Below, piece after piece: positions 1 to 4,858 of a stretch of DNA of 5,828 nucleotides. Position numbers and translations under genes: made by a program. Within the stretch, counting starts at the first letter, position 1; every line of letters starts with the position of its first letter. The notes under the pieces were generated by a model. It was given only the letters and a program-made list of their open reading frames with translations. It searched no databases and was not told where the DNA came from. Source of the stretch: Candidatus Iainarchaeum sp. (GTDB lineage Archaea > Iainarchaeota > Iainarchaeia > Iainarchaeales > JAFGBZ01). The stretch lies in assembly GCA_016218635.1 (NCBI GenBank), contig JACRDJ010000089.1, positions 1 through 5,828 on the forward strand, read 5' to 3'.

Positions 1-37
1 GGGCATAACCCTAAAACAGATAACCAGAATATAAATA

Positions 38-121
38 ATGAGCAAAACCGCGCTGAAAAACCAGGCGCCACTACCGCGCGCGCAAAAATACAAATTTAAA
101 CCCCAAAACCCATTTAATTAA
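38..121 (+). CDS. Possible 27-residue leader-like ORF overlapping the next start codon
   Basis: This short open frame starts at ATG 38 and its TAA (119-121) shares one base with the ATG of the following gene, a TAATG overlap typical of translational coupling. The predicted peptide is basic (several Lys and Arg) and has no recognisable domain. An in-frame stop lies just upstream (32-34), so it is not the tail of a longer gene. No Shine-Dalgarno precedes it, and a good TATA box at 92-100 inside it would drive the next gene as a leaderless message that omits this ORF. It may therefore be chance. Confidence is low. Confidence 0.15.
   Translation: MSKTALKNQAPLPRAQKYKFKPQNPFN
92..100 (+). promoter_or_regulatory. 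TATA box for a leaderless transcript of the coiled-coil gene
   Basis: AAATTTAAA follows an A-rich stretch (84-90) that could act as the BRE. Its centre is about 25 bases ahead of ATG 121. That is the usual TATA-to-initiation distance in archaea, so transcription would start at or next to the ATG. No Shine-Dalgarno is present, which agrees with leaderless initiation. A second AT-rich TATA-like string, AATATAAATA (29-38), could drive a longer transcript. Confidence 0.5.
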
Positions 122-1143
122 TGAAAAAAATGAATCTCTTCAGCCTCACGCAGCAATTGGCCGAACAGCTTTCCTCCGCCCGCGACCGCGCGCACGCCCG
201 AAACTGGAAGGAATTCGCACCTTCCTCATTCCTCATTCACCTGGCTCAAACCATTCAGGAACTCCAAAGCGTTCACGCCACCCTGCAGCAAATCCAGGAA
301 CAGTTCCGCAAAGAGGAACGCACCAGCCCGTTTAATCCAACCGAAGAAAAAGAATTCACGCAGCTCCTCGAACGGCTGAAACGCAACCACGAACTCGAAC
401 TCCGCAAAACCCGCTCCGGCCCCAACGCCAGCGAACAACAACAGGAACTCTACGCCAGCCTCGAACACCAAACCCAGCATCTGCTCCTCAAACTCCAGTA
501 CTTAAACGAACGCCTCACCCTGGCCGCCAAACGAATCGAAGCGCCCCCCATTTCACACGAACACGGAAACCTCCGCGAACTCCTCGAACTCAAGGAAAAC
601 GAACTCCAAAAACTCCAGGAAAAATTCGCACGCCTTGCCCGCGAAAGTCCCATTCACTCCCTCACCCAAAAACCGGCCGCCGACCTCGAACACGAAACCC
701 AGGGCATTGCACAAGCCCTGGAAAGCGAACTCAACTCCCTCCGCGAAACCCTGCGCACCCACCAGCACCAGCTCCACACCTTCAACGCCCACTACTCAAA
801 CCTCGCCCAAAAAATAACGCACACCGAACAGTTCGCCCACCAATTCATTCTCCAGCACCAGGAACTCACCCGCACGCTTAAAAACGAAAAAGACCACGCC
901 CAAAAACTCGCGCTCAGCATGGAACACGAAACCCTCTCGCTCCGCCACGCCTACACCCACAAAACCCTTTCCCTCGAAGAAAGCATTGACCGCGCCCGCA
1001 GCCAGGGCACCCAGGCCTTTGCGGAAGAAAACGAAAAACTCCGCAGCGAACTCCGCGAAAAAACAAAAACCCTCCAGCGCCTCGAAACCATCCTCGACGA
1101 CCGCGAAAAAGAAATCCAGAAACTCAAGCAACGAAAGAAATAA
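121..1143 (+). CDS. Long coiled-coil protein, function unknown
   Basis: The predicted protein has 340 residues and is very rich in Glu, Gln, Lys, Leu and His. It has no cysteine, a single Trp (W29), no signal peptide and no membrane segment, so it is probably cytoplasmic. Heptad-like Leu/Ala spacing suggests coiled-coil segments at about 38-66, 74-95, 105-140, 148-176, 190-280 and 297-338. They are broken by Pro-containing hinges near 68-73, 141-144 and 176-186. The C-terminus is strongly basic (KQRKK). The start at ATG 121 suits the TATA box at 92-100; ATG 130 is an alternative three codons later. The next gene begins 5 bp after the stop, so the two are almost certainly co-transcribed. Low-complexity coiled coils match many unrelated proteins (SMC-like, filament or scaffold proteins), so I assign no function. 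Codon use is strongly C-ending, like the next gene. Confidence 0.85.
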   Translation: MKKMNLFSLTQQLAEQLSSARDRAHARNWKEFAPSSFLIHLAQTIQELQSVHATLQQIQEQFRKEERTSPFNPTEEKEFTQLLERLKRNHELELRKTRSGPNASEQQQELYASLEHQTQHLLLKLQYLNERLTLAAKRIEAPPISHEHGNLRELLELKENELQKLQEKFARLARESPIHSLTQKPAADLEHETQGIAQALESELNSLRETLRTHQHQLHTFNAHYSNLAQKITHTEQFAHQFILQHQELTRTLKNEKDHAQKLALSMEHETLSLRHAYTHKTLSLEESIDRARSQGTQAFAEENEKLRSELREKTKTLQRLETILDDREKEIQKLKQRKK

Positions 1144-1148
1144 TCCTT

Positions 1149-2597
1149 ATGCCTGCCGCGGACTTATTCGGACCCCCAACCCTCGAAAGCGAAGCGACCG
1201 CCACTCCCCTCATTCCCCCTTACGCCCTGCCCCTCCTGCTCGCACTCATCGTGGCCGCCGGCGGATTCTGGGCATACGACACCCGCTTTAATTACCAGAC
1301 CATTTCCTTCGAATTTAGTTCCTGGGCCCCCGCCCCCATCACCGATTACCGCGTGAATGCCTTCAACGAAGAGCACCAGCTCACCGCCACCCTTCTCTCC
1401 CCCGCCAAAGAAATGCGCGTACTCAATGGAACCTACTCATTTGAAATCATTGCCCCCGCATTCCACAAAAAAACCATTCCATCCACCCGCATGGAGGGAA
1501 CCCAAACCCTTTCCGCCGAACTCGAACCCTTCATTGATGCCCAGCTGGCCCCCATCGAGTTCCCGGCCATCATTTCCCCCAACCAACGCATTCCGCTCTC
1601 ACTCTCCATTCAATCCAACCTCCCCTACGCACTCCCCCTGCACCTGCAATTCTCCAAAGAAATCACGGACGCATTCGACGTCAACCAGAATTACTCCTTC
1701 ACGCTCTCCCCCGGACCCAACACCATCCCCATTTCATTGAATGCCCGGAACCGTTTCACCAAACTGGGACAAAAAATAACCGGCACCCTCTTCATCCAGG
1801 AAGAGCCCCTGCTGACTCAAACCATTTCATTCACGCCCGCCGAATTCAGGAAAACCGAACTCGTATTCAGCGAACGCGAACTCTCCTTCGGTTCCATTGC
1901 CGCCGGAACCAGCCAGCAGAAAATCATCACCCTCTCCAACCAAAACCCCGCCCTCGAAGCCGGCGACCTCCAGCTCTCCGTACAGATCACTTCCTCCCGG
2001 CAGACCCCTCCGGCAACCGTGCAAACCTGGGTGGAAGCCACCCCCTCCGCCATTCCCTCCATTCAAGCGAACGGCGGCCGACAGGAAATCCAAATCAAAC
2101 TCTCCGTTCCCATTGCGGCCCCCAACGACAGCATTTTGGGAAAAATCACCGCCCAAAACGAATTCCTTTCCGCTTCCGCCAGTTTCTCTTTTCAGGTGAA
2201 TGCCGCCGTAAGCGAACTCTCGCTGGAAAACATTCCGTCCACCCTCTTCGTGGAACGCGACTCCAACCTAACCGAATTCACCCCCCTCACCCGGAATGCC
2301 CTGCTCTCCAACGGCGGAAAAACCACGCTCGAAAGCATTACCCTGGCCACCCAATGCGATTTAGAACCCGGATGGCTTTCCATTTCACCCGCATTCCTCG
2401 AAACTCTCGCCCCCCAGCAGACCCAAAACCTCACCCTGACCGTTTCACCCCCCGCGCACGCGAATGACTCCAGCAGCCTCTGCACCCTCTACCTCAAATA
2501 CACCGACCCCCTCGCGCCCACGGAAAGAAAAGAAATCAAACAAGACGTGCTCGTGCAGCTGAAAACCAAACCCACCCCGGAAGAAAATACGGGTTAA
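1149..2597 (+). CDS. Membrane-anchored protein with repeated beta-sandwich (Ig-like/NEW3-like) domains
   Basis: The predicted protein has 482 residues. A short acidic N-terminus (1-23) is followed by one hydrophobic segment at about 24-43 (PYALPLLLALIVAAGGFWAY). The rest is beta-rich and appears to hold about four sandwich domains: a PEGA-like region (about 48-128, with NGTYSFEI), then about 135-230, 237-352 and 354-472. The last resembles NEW3/BACON/ASH-type repeats (SNGGKTTLESITL, GWLSISP, then NLTLTVSPP). The only two cysteines, C403 and C445, lie in this last domain and could form a disulfide. Sequons at N93, N181, N326, N373, N427 and N439 also suggest an outward-facing glycosylated domain, although the acidic N-terminus gives weak topology information. 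It follows the coiled-coil gene by 5 bp with no clear Shine-Dalgarno, so translation may be coupled. Similar folds occur in archaeal surface and envelope proteins; a specific role is unknown. Confidence 0.85.
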   Translation: MPAADLFGPPTLESEATATPLIPPYALPLLLALIVAAGGFWAYDTRFNYQTISFEFSSWAPAPITDYRVNAFNEEHQLTATLLSPAKEMRVLNGTYSFEIIAPAFHKKTIPSTRMEGTQTLSAELEPFIDAQLAPIEFPAIISPNQRIPLSLSIQSNLPYALPLHLQFSKEITDAFDVNQNYSFTLSPGPNTIPISLNARNRFTKLGQKITGTLFIQEEPLLTQTISFTPAEFRKTELVFSERELSFGSIAAGTSQQKIITLSNQNPALEAGDLQLSVQITSSRQTPPATVQTWVEATPSAIPSIQANGGRQEIQIKLSVPIAAPNDSILGKITAQNEFLSASASFSFQVNAAVSELSLENIPSTLFVERDSNLTEFTPLTRNALLSNGGKTTLESITLATQCDLEPGWLSISPAFLETLAPQQTQNLTLTVSPPAHANDSSSLCTLYLKYTDPLAPTERKEIKQDVLVQLKTKPTPEENTG

Positions 2598-2656
2598 ACC
2601 AGTTCCCAAGAATACACCCGCTTCCGCCAACTGCACGAAACCGCCCGGAATTCACA
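2598..2656. other. Short convergent intergenic gap without a clear terminator
   Basis: These 59 bases separate the convergent ends of the beta-sandwich gene (+) and the RelE-type toxin gene (-). There is no hairpin with a T-tract on either strand. The frame of the upstream gene stays open for 22 more codons past its TAA, to a TAA at 2664-2666, and reads as an ordinary hydrophilic peptide. This could be an eroded C-terminal extension or chance. Confidence 0.4.
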
Positions 2657-2917
2657 CTATTTATAACTCTTGTACCAGCGCTCGTATTCCTTGTGCGTGC
2701 CAAAACAGCGGAGAATGAAGAGATTCCCGCCCTCAAAATTATAAATCAGCCGTGCCTGCCGGGTGACTTCCTCCACATAGAAGGGAAGCCCGAAACGCAT
2801 GTGCCGCTGATCCGGAGCCAGTGCCACCTTATCCACATGCCGGAAAAACAGTTTCCTTAAATCCGCGTCAAACTCATTCAGCTCTTTTTGGGCCCTGGGC
2901 GAAAAGATTACCTGCAT
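2657..2917 (-). CDS. RelE/ParE-superfamily toxin (archaeal RelE-like)
   Basis: The predicted protein has 86 residues, normal for this superfamily. Toxins of the RelE branch cleave mRNA on the ribosome, while ParE-branch members poison gyrase; the sequence here fits the RelE-like fold better. Visible features are the N-terminal strand and helix (VIFSPRAQKELNEFD, residues 3-17), the central strand pair (YVEEVTRQARLIYNFEGG, 47-64), the following strand (LFILRCFGTHKEY, 66-78) and the C-terminal ERWYKS. Basic and aromatic candidates for the active surface are R56, R70, H75, K76, Y78, W81 and Y82. The antitoxin gene lies 6 bp upstream, giving the usual antitoxin-toxin order. No strong Shine-Dalgarno precedes ATG 2917, so coupling to the antitoxin's termination is likely. 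The frame is intact. Whether it is active is not shown. Confidence 0.88.
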   Translation of the reverse strand: MQVIFSPRAQKELNEFDADLRKLFFRHVDKVALAPDQRHMRFGLPFYVEEVTRQARLIYNFEGGNLFILRCFGTHKEYERWYKSYK

Positions 2918-2923
2918 GCCCGC

Positions 2924-3160
2924 TCACAGCCCGTACTTTTTCTTCATCTGCACGAGGGTTTTAGTTCCTTTCACGTCCTTCCGGACTTCCTCCATCTCCG
3001 CCGAAATGGCCTTATTCACCAGCATTACTTCCTCCTCATCAATCATTCTTTCATACACCAGAAGCGCCTGCCGGAGAACCTCCGTCTGGCTGCCGGCATA
3101 CCCCCGGTCAATGATTTTCTTCATGACCGCCTCATAGGGCGTACCCAGGTTCGCATTCAT
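2924..3160 (-). CDS. Ribbon-helix-helix antitoxin (CopG/ParD-like)
   Basis: The predicted protein has 78 residues and the layout of a type II antitoxin. An N-terminal DNA-binding ribbon-helix-helix (about 1-40) has strand MNANLGT, helix A (YEAVMKKIIDRG), the turn YAGSQTE and helix B (VLRQALLVYERM). A charged helical C-terminus (41-78, ending QMKKKYGL) would wrap and neutralise the toxin. The ATG at 3160 is chosen because a perfect GGTGAT Shine-Dalgarno sits 6 bases upstream (3167-3172). A longer frame from TTG 3178 would translate through that site and is unlikely. The RelE-like toxin follows 6 bp after the stop. Three palindromic boxes around the promoter suggest that the antitoxin, alone or with the toxin, represses its own operon. 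The exact RHH subfamily is uncertain. Confidence 0.85.
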   Translation of the reverse strand: MNANLGTPYEAVMKKIIDRGYAGSQTEVLRQALLVYERMIDEEEVMLVNKAISAEMEEVRKDVKGTKTLVQMKKKYGL

Positions 3161-3166
3161 GCTCCA

Positions 3167-3172
3167 ATCACC
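3167..3172 (-). promoter_or_regulatory. Shine-Dalgarno that fixes the antitoxin start
   Basis: On the minus strand this reads GGTGAT, a match to the core complementary to the 3' end of archaeal 16S rRNA (GGAGGTGATC). It sits 6 bases before ATG 3160, and it rules against the in-frame TTG at 3178 as the start. Confidence 0.75.
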
Positions 3173-3178
3173 AACCAA

Positions 3179-3224
3179 TAATGCACATTAAACAATATAA
3201 ACAATGCGCATTGAATGCACATTC
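3179..3224. promoter_or_regulatory. Three-copy palindromic operator array of the toxin-antitoxin promoter
   Basis: Three 12-bp boxes share the core AATGCRCATT: TAATGCACATTA (3179-3190), CAATGCGCATTG (3202-3213, a perfect palindrome) and GAATGCACATTC (3213-3224). In each box the outermost bases also pair (T/A, C/G, G/C). The centres are 23 and 11 bp apart, close to two helical turns and one, so all three face the same side of the helix. Boxes 1 and 2 flank the TATA box. This is the pattern expected for cooperative binding of ribbon-helix-helix dimers and negative autoregulation. The repeats are seen directly; the binding protein is inferred. Confidence 0.7.
3194..3201 (-). promoter_or_regulatory. 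TATA box of the toxin-antitoxin operon
   Basis: On the minus strand the box reads TTTATATT. A start site about 25 bases downstream, near 3172, would leave a leader of roughly 12 bases that just carries the GGTGAT Shine-Dalgarno. It lies between operator-like boxes at 3179-3190 and 3202-3213, so a bound repressor would block TBP/TFB or polymerase. Confidence 0.65.
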
Positions 3225-3377
3225 ATTAGCCGGTTCCTGGATGGGAATACTCCCGGATAAACCAAGAAATCAGAACACCCGGCCGCCCGCGCCACCGGCA
3301 TGCACAAGGCTGCCTTCGTGAAAGAAGGATTCAAACGGGAAGAAAAGGGGAAGCCGCGGTTCTGGAGACTGAAATAG
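3225..3377 (+). pseudogene. Possible remnant of a GNAT acetyltransferase C-terminus
   Basis: An open frame with no upstream start runs from about 3261 to TAG 3375-3377. It reads as a protein tail containing ATGMHKAAFVKEGFKREE and ending RFWRLK. This resembles the end of GNAT acetyltransferases, where a motif like A..hyEKaGFvkEG.kRE binds acetyl-CoA. Just upstream, in another frame, is PDKPRNQNT (about 3255-3281), which could be the preceding part displaced by a frameshift. Nothing else of a GNAT domain is visible before the toxin-antitoxin promoter, so this would be a decayed fragment. The similarity is judged by eye and is weak. The only ATG inside (3300) would give 25 residues. Confidence 0.3.
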
Positions 3378-3383
3378 CCTTGC

Positions 3384-3530
3384 TTAATTCAATCCTTTCT
3401 GCAGGGATTTTCGGGAAACCTCAATCAGAAAAGCCACTTTCCGGGCTGGTCCACGGCCAATCAGCCGAACCAGTTCCTTAAAGGAAATTTTTTTCTGTGC
3501 AAACTGAAGAGCGGCTTTTTCCAAGGACAT
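3384..3530 (-). CDS. Small 48-residue protein, possibly antitoxin-like
   Basis: The start ATG 3530 is preceded by a GGTGG Shine-Dalgarno-like string (about 3535-3539 on the minus strand), which supports real translation. The predicted protein is basic. Its first half, with LEKAALQFAQKKISFKEL, is loosely like the helical segment of UPF0175-type antitoxins (A..l...gKIS...aael.G). The second half (RLIGRGPARKVAFLIEV) does not follow that family well, so I do not assign it. The 42-codon gene ends 17 bp upstream and shares its promoter. It could be an intact tiny protein, or the tail of a longer antitoxin split by a frameshift in the spacer. No toxin-like gene follows it; the next sequence is the GNAT-like remnant on the other strand. 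Confidence 0.5.
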   Translation of the reverse strand: MSLEKAALQFAQKKISFKELVRLIGRGPARKVAFLIEVSRKSLQKGLN

Positions 3531-3547
3531 GAATACCACCGAAAGGT

Positions 3548-3676
3548 TCACAGTTCCGCCAGCTCCGCGTAGAATTCCTTGTATTCTTTCAAATGGCGGT
3601 TCACCATGTGCTCAACGTCCTTCCATTCTGCCATGGTGATAGGCTCTCTTTTTCCTTTTACTTTCAGTTTAATCAT
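3548..3676 (-). CDS. Small 42-residue protein, first gene of a promoter-operator unit
   Basis: The predicted protein has a basic N-terminal strand (MIKLKVKGKREPI), then a likely amphipathic helix (MAEWKDVEHMVNRHLKEYKE) and an acidic end (FYAELAEL). I do not recognise a family. Support for a real gene comes from context. A TATA box (3704-3711) lies about 32 bases upstream, a perfect palindrome covers the space between TATA and start, and a second small gene follows after 17 bp with its own GGTGG. Initiation would leave a leader of only a few bases, so translation would be nearly leaderless. The layout matches a small autoregulated antitoxin-toxin or regulator operon, but the identity is unknown. 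Confidence 0.5.
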   Translation of the reverse strand: MIKLKVKGKREPITMAEWKDVEHMVNRHLKEYKEFYAELAEL

Positions 3677-3686
3677 GGAATGCACT

Positions 3687-3707
3687 AATTCTGTAAATTA
3701 CAGAATT
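3687..3707. promoter_or_regulatory. Perfect 21-bp palindromic operator
   Basis: The arms AATTCTGTAA and TTACAGAATT are exact inverse complements around one central base (3697). The palindrome overlaps the 3' edge of the TATA box at 3704-3711 and fills the space to the expected start site near 3682, the classic position for an archaeal repressor. The sequence AATGCAC (3679-3685), next to it, also occurs in two of the three boxes of the toxin-antitoxin promoter. Confidence 0.65.
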
Positions 3708-3711
3708 TAAA
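3704..3711 (-). promoter_or_regulatory. TATA box of the two-small-gene operon
   Basis: On the minus strand the box is TTTAAATT, preceded by GCTATAGG. Its centre is about 32 bases before ATG 3676. It begins only 13 bases past the ancestral stop of the LAGLIDADG gene (3724-3726), so the genes were tightly packed before the MITE inserted. Confidence 0.5.
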
Positions 3712-3727
3712 CCTATAGCGGCCTCAG

Positions 3728-3735
3728 GCACTTGA
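3728..3735 (+). repeat. Left target-site duplication of the MITE
   Basis: GCACTTGA directly abuts the left terminal inverted repeat. The identical 8 bases abut the right one at 3865-3872, as expected after transposition with an 8-bp staggered cut. Confidence 0.85.
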
Positions 3736-3747
3736 TGCTGTGTTGCA
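3736..3747 (+). repeat. Left terminal inverted repeat of the MITE
   Basis: TGCTGTGTTGCA is the exact inverse complement of 3853-3864. Read outward on the minus strand it encodes CNTA in the frame that runs on into the host sequence. Confidence 0.85.
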
Positions 3748-3845
3748 TAACTCGGCGTGAATTTTCAGTTTTCTGCATGTGGGGCATCTTAAAACAGCGT
3801 CTGCCAAGAAAAACCTTGGTTTAAGGGCCCTTACCTATCACCGGG

Positions 3846-4838
3846 CTAATTGTGCAACACAGCAGCACTTGAGCTACCGCGTAGCTTTCTAGCGTGCCGT
3901 TCGTTGGAGAACCCTACTTTTTCAACGAATTCTTTAACGGCTTTAGGACCCGTAATCTGAATGTGGTGCTTGTTACCAAGGAAAAAGGAACGAATGCCCC
4001 ATTCACGCAATCTCGTTTGAATCTGCAATAACAGAGGAGGATTTTTCATATGCAAATCAATTCGAAGACATGGTTTACGATAAGCTGGCCGTTTATCGAA
4101 AAAAACACAGCCGTCCGTGTCAAATATGCCCCGAATGCAGGCAATGCAAAGGGAATCCGTGGCATAAATTTCTTCGGGAATCAGTACTTTGTCAAATTTG
4201 AGTCCGCTTGGCAGACCTAGCCGTTCTGTCAGAAACCCGAAAAGCTGTTTGGAGTAAAAAGTTACCCGGATCACATTTTCTTTTATACGTACTCGTGGGA
4301 GGCAATGGAATTGACGTTTGGCAAACGGGATGATAAAATTCGGGTAGTAAGAAGAGTCGTAACGGGAATCGCCGGTGAACTGAGTCATGAAGATGTGCTT
4401 TTTCTGCCCATATCGGGCAGTAAACCCATCTCCGATGAAGGCCCCCACAAACTCAGCAACTTCCCTGTTTAGGGGTAAAGAAGTATCAAAGGAGTACTTC
4501 AATGGCCGTTTCCGGGAAAGCATTCTGCCTTTTTCAAAAATCTCAGGATGTCGCTTAATAAGTTCTTTTCCTCCTTTTACCTGACCCCAAGAAGCCGGTC
4601 TTCGGAAAGTAACCGTCGAATAATATACTCGAAAAGTATGGGAAAGAAAATGCAAAAGTGCGTCAAACAATTGAAGGGGAAGTGTGAAATGACCTGCTCG
4701 ATAAAGCCTCAATGTTTCTCTTTTGACACCCAAGAACCTGGCCAGATTTGTCCAAGATCCAAAAGAACCCGCGTGTCTTACCCGGTCAAAGAATTGCAGT
4801 CGGTCTTTATTTTTCTTAAAAATAATGCGTTCAGGCAT
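3846..4838 (-). CDS. Freestanding LAGLIDADG homing-endonuclease-like protein with N-terminal HTH region
   Basis: The predicted protein has 330 residues. The N-terminal part (about 28-62, SWTNLARFLGVKRETLRLYR) looks like a helix-turn-helix; a linker with WGQVKGG (84-90) follows. Two LAGLIDADG motifs come next, FVGAFIGDG (130-138, acidic residue D137) and IRGIFDTDG (235-243, acidic residue D242). This is the two-motif layout of monomeric homing endonucleases, which cut long DNA sites with one acidic residue per motif. Both acidic residues are present, so the active site may be intact. The gene is not inside an intron or intein. It starts 20 bp after a tRNA-Thr gene with only a weak AGTGGA upstream and no room for its own promoter. 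A MITE inserted in its last sense codon, adding AVLHN and a new stop; the ancestral stop is at 3724-3726. Codon use is more mixed than in the left-hand genes. It might instead act as a DNA-binding regulator. Confidence 0.85.
   Translation of the reverse strand: MPERIIFKKNKDRLQFFDRVRHAGSFGSWTNLARFLGVKRETLRLYRAGHFTLPLQLFDALLHFLSHTFRVYYSTVTFRRPASWGQVKGGKELIKRHPEIFEKGRMLSRKRPLKYSFDTSLPLNREVAEFVGAFIGDGFTARYGQKKHIFMTQFTGDSRYDSSYYPNFIIPFAKRQFHCLPRVRIKENVIRVTFYSKQLFGFLTERLGLPSGLKFDKVLIPEEIYATDSLCIACIRGIFDTDGCVFFDKRPAYRKPCLRIDLHMKNPPLLLQIQTRLREWGIRSFFLGNKHHIQITGPKAVKEFVEKVGFSNERHARKLRGSSSAAVLHN
3853..3864 (-). repeat. Right terminal inverted repeat of the MITE
   Basis: This 12-bp repeat is the exact inverse complement of 3736-3747. 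It now encodes part of the last residues of the LAGLIDADG protein (AVLH); the stop TAG (3846-3848) lies 4 bases further inside the element. Confidence 0.85.
3865..3872 (+). repeat. Right target-site duplication of the MITE
   Basis: GCACTTGA is identical to 3728-3735. It forms part of the codons for S323, S324 and A325 of the LAGLIDADG protein on the minus strand. Confidence 0.85.
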
Positions 4839-4858
4839 GAAAATAATCCACTAAAAGA

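Larger units (their letters stand above)
3736..3864. mobile_element. 129-bp MITE-like non-autonomous transposable element
   Basis: The element ends in perfect 12-bp terminal inverted repeats, TGCTGTGTTGCA (3736-3747) and TGCAACACAGCA (3853-3864). The similarity continues inward to about 17 bp with two mismatches (TGCTGTGTTGCAYAAYT). It is flanked by a perfect 8-bp direct repeat. It is too short to encode a transposase, so it would be moved in trans. Inside are a perfect palindrome TAAGGGCCCTTA (3822-3833) and a small hairpin CCAAG/CTTGG (3804-3819). An 8-bp duplication is known for several IS families (for example IS6, IS66, ISL3 and IS1595), and I cannot choose a parent family. It interrupts the extreme 3' end of the LAGLIDADG gene and separates it from the small-gene promoter. 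Confidence 0.85.

Noticed and set aside
226..1131. Minus-strand frames opposite the coiled-coil gene
   Set aside because: They are antisense by-products of its C-ending, repetitive codon use; they give Phe/Glu/Val-rich low-complexity peptides and have no start signals.
3176..3178. TTG as the antitoxin start, giving six extra residues
   Set aside because: The extra codons would encode the GGTGAT Shine-Dalgarno itself, which is ideally placed for ATG 3160.
2888..3181. Plus-strand frame of 97 codons opposite the antitoxin
   Set aside because: It lies wholly over the well-supported antitoxin and toxin genes and their promoter, with no recognisable domain.
3228..3265. Nested inverted repeat GGTT...GGGA...TCCC...AACC as a terminator
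   Set aside because: The stems are only 3-4 bp with mismatches and there is no T-tract, so it is likely chance.
3736..3864. Long hairpin acting as a terminator or structured RNA after the LAGLIDADG gene
   Set aside because: The 12-bp inverted repeats are 105 bases apart and exactly flanked by an 8-bp direct repeat, so a transposable element explains them better. The small inner hairpin lacks a T-tract after it.
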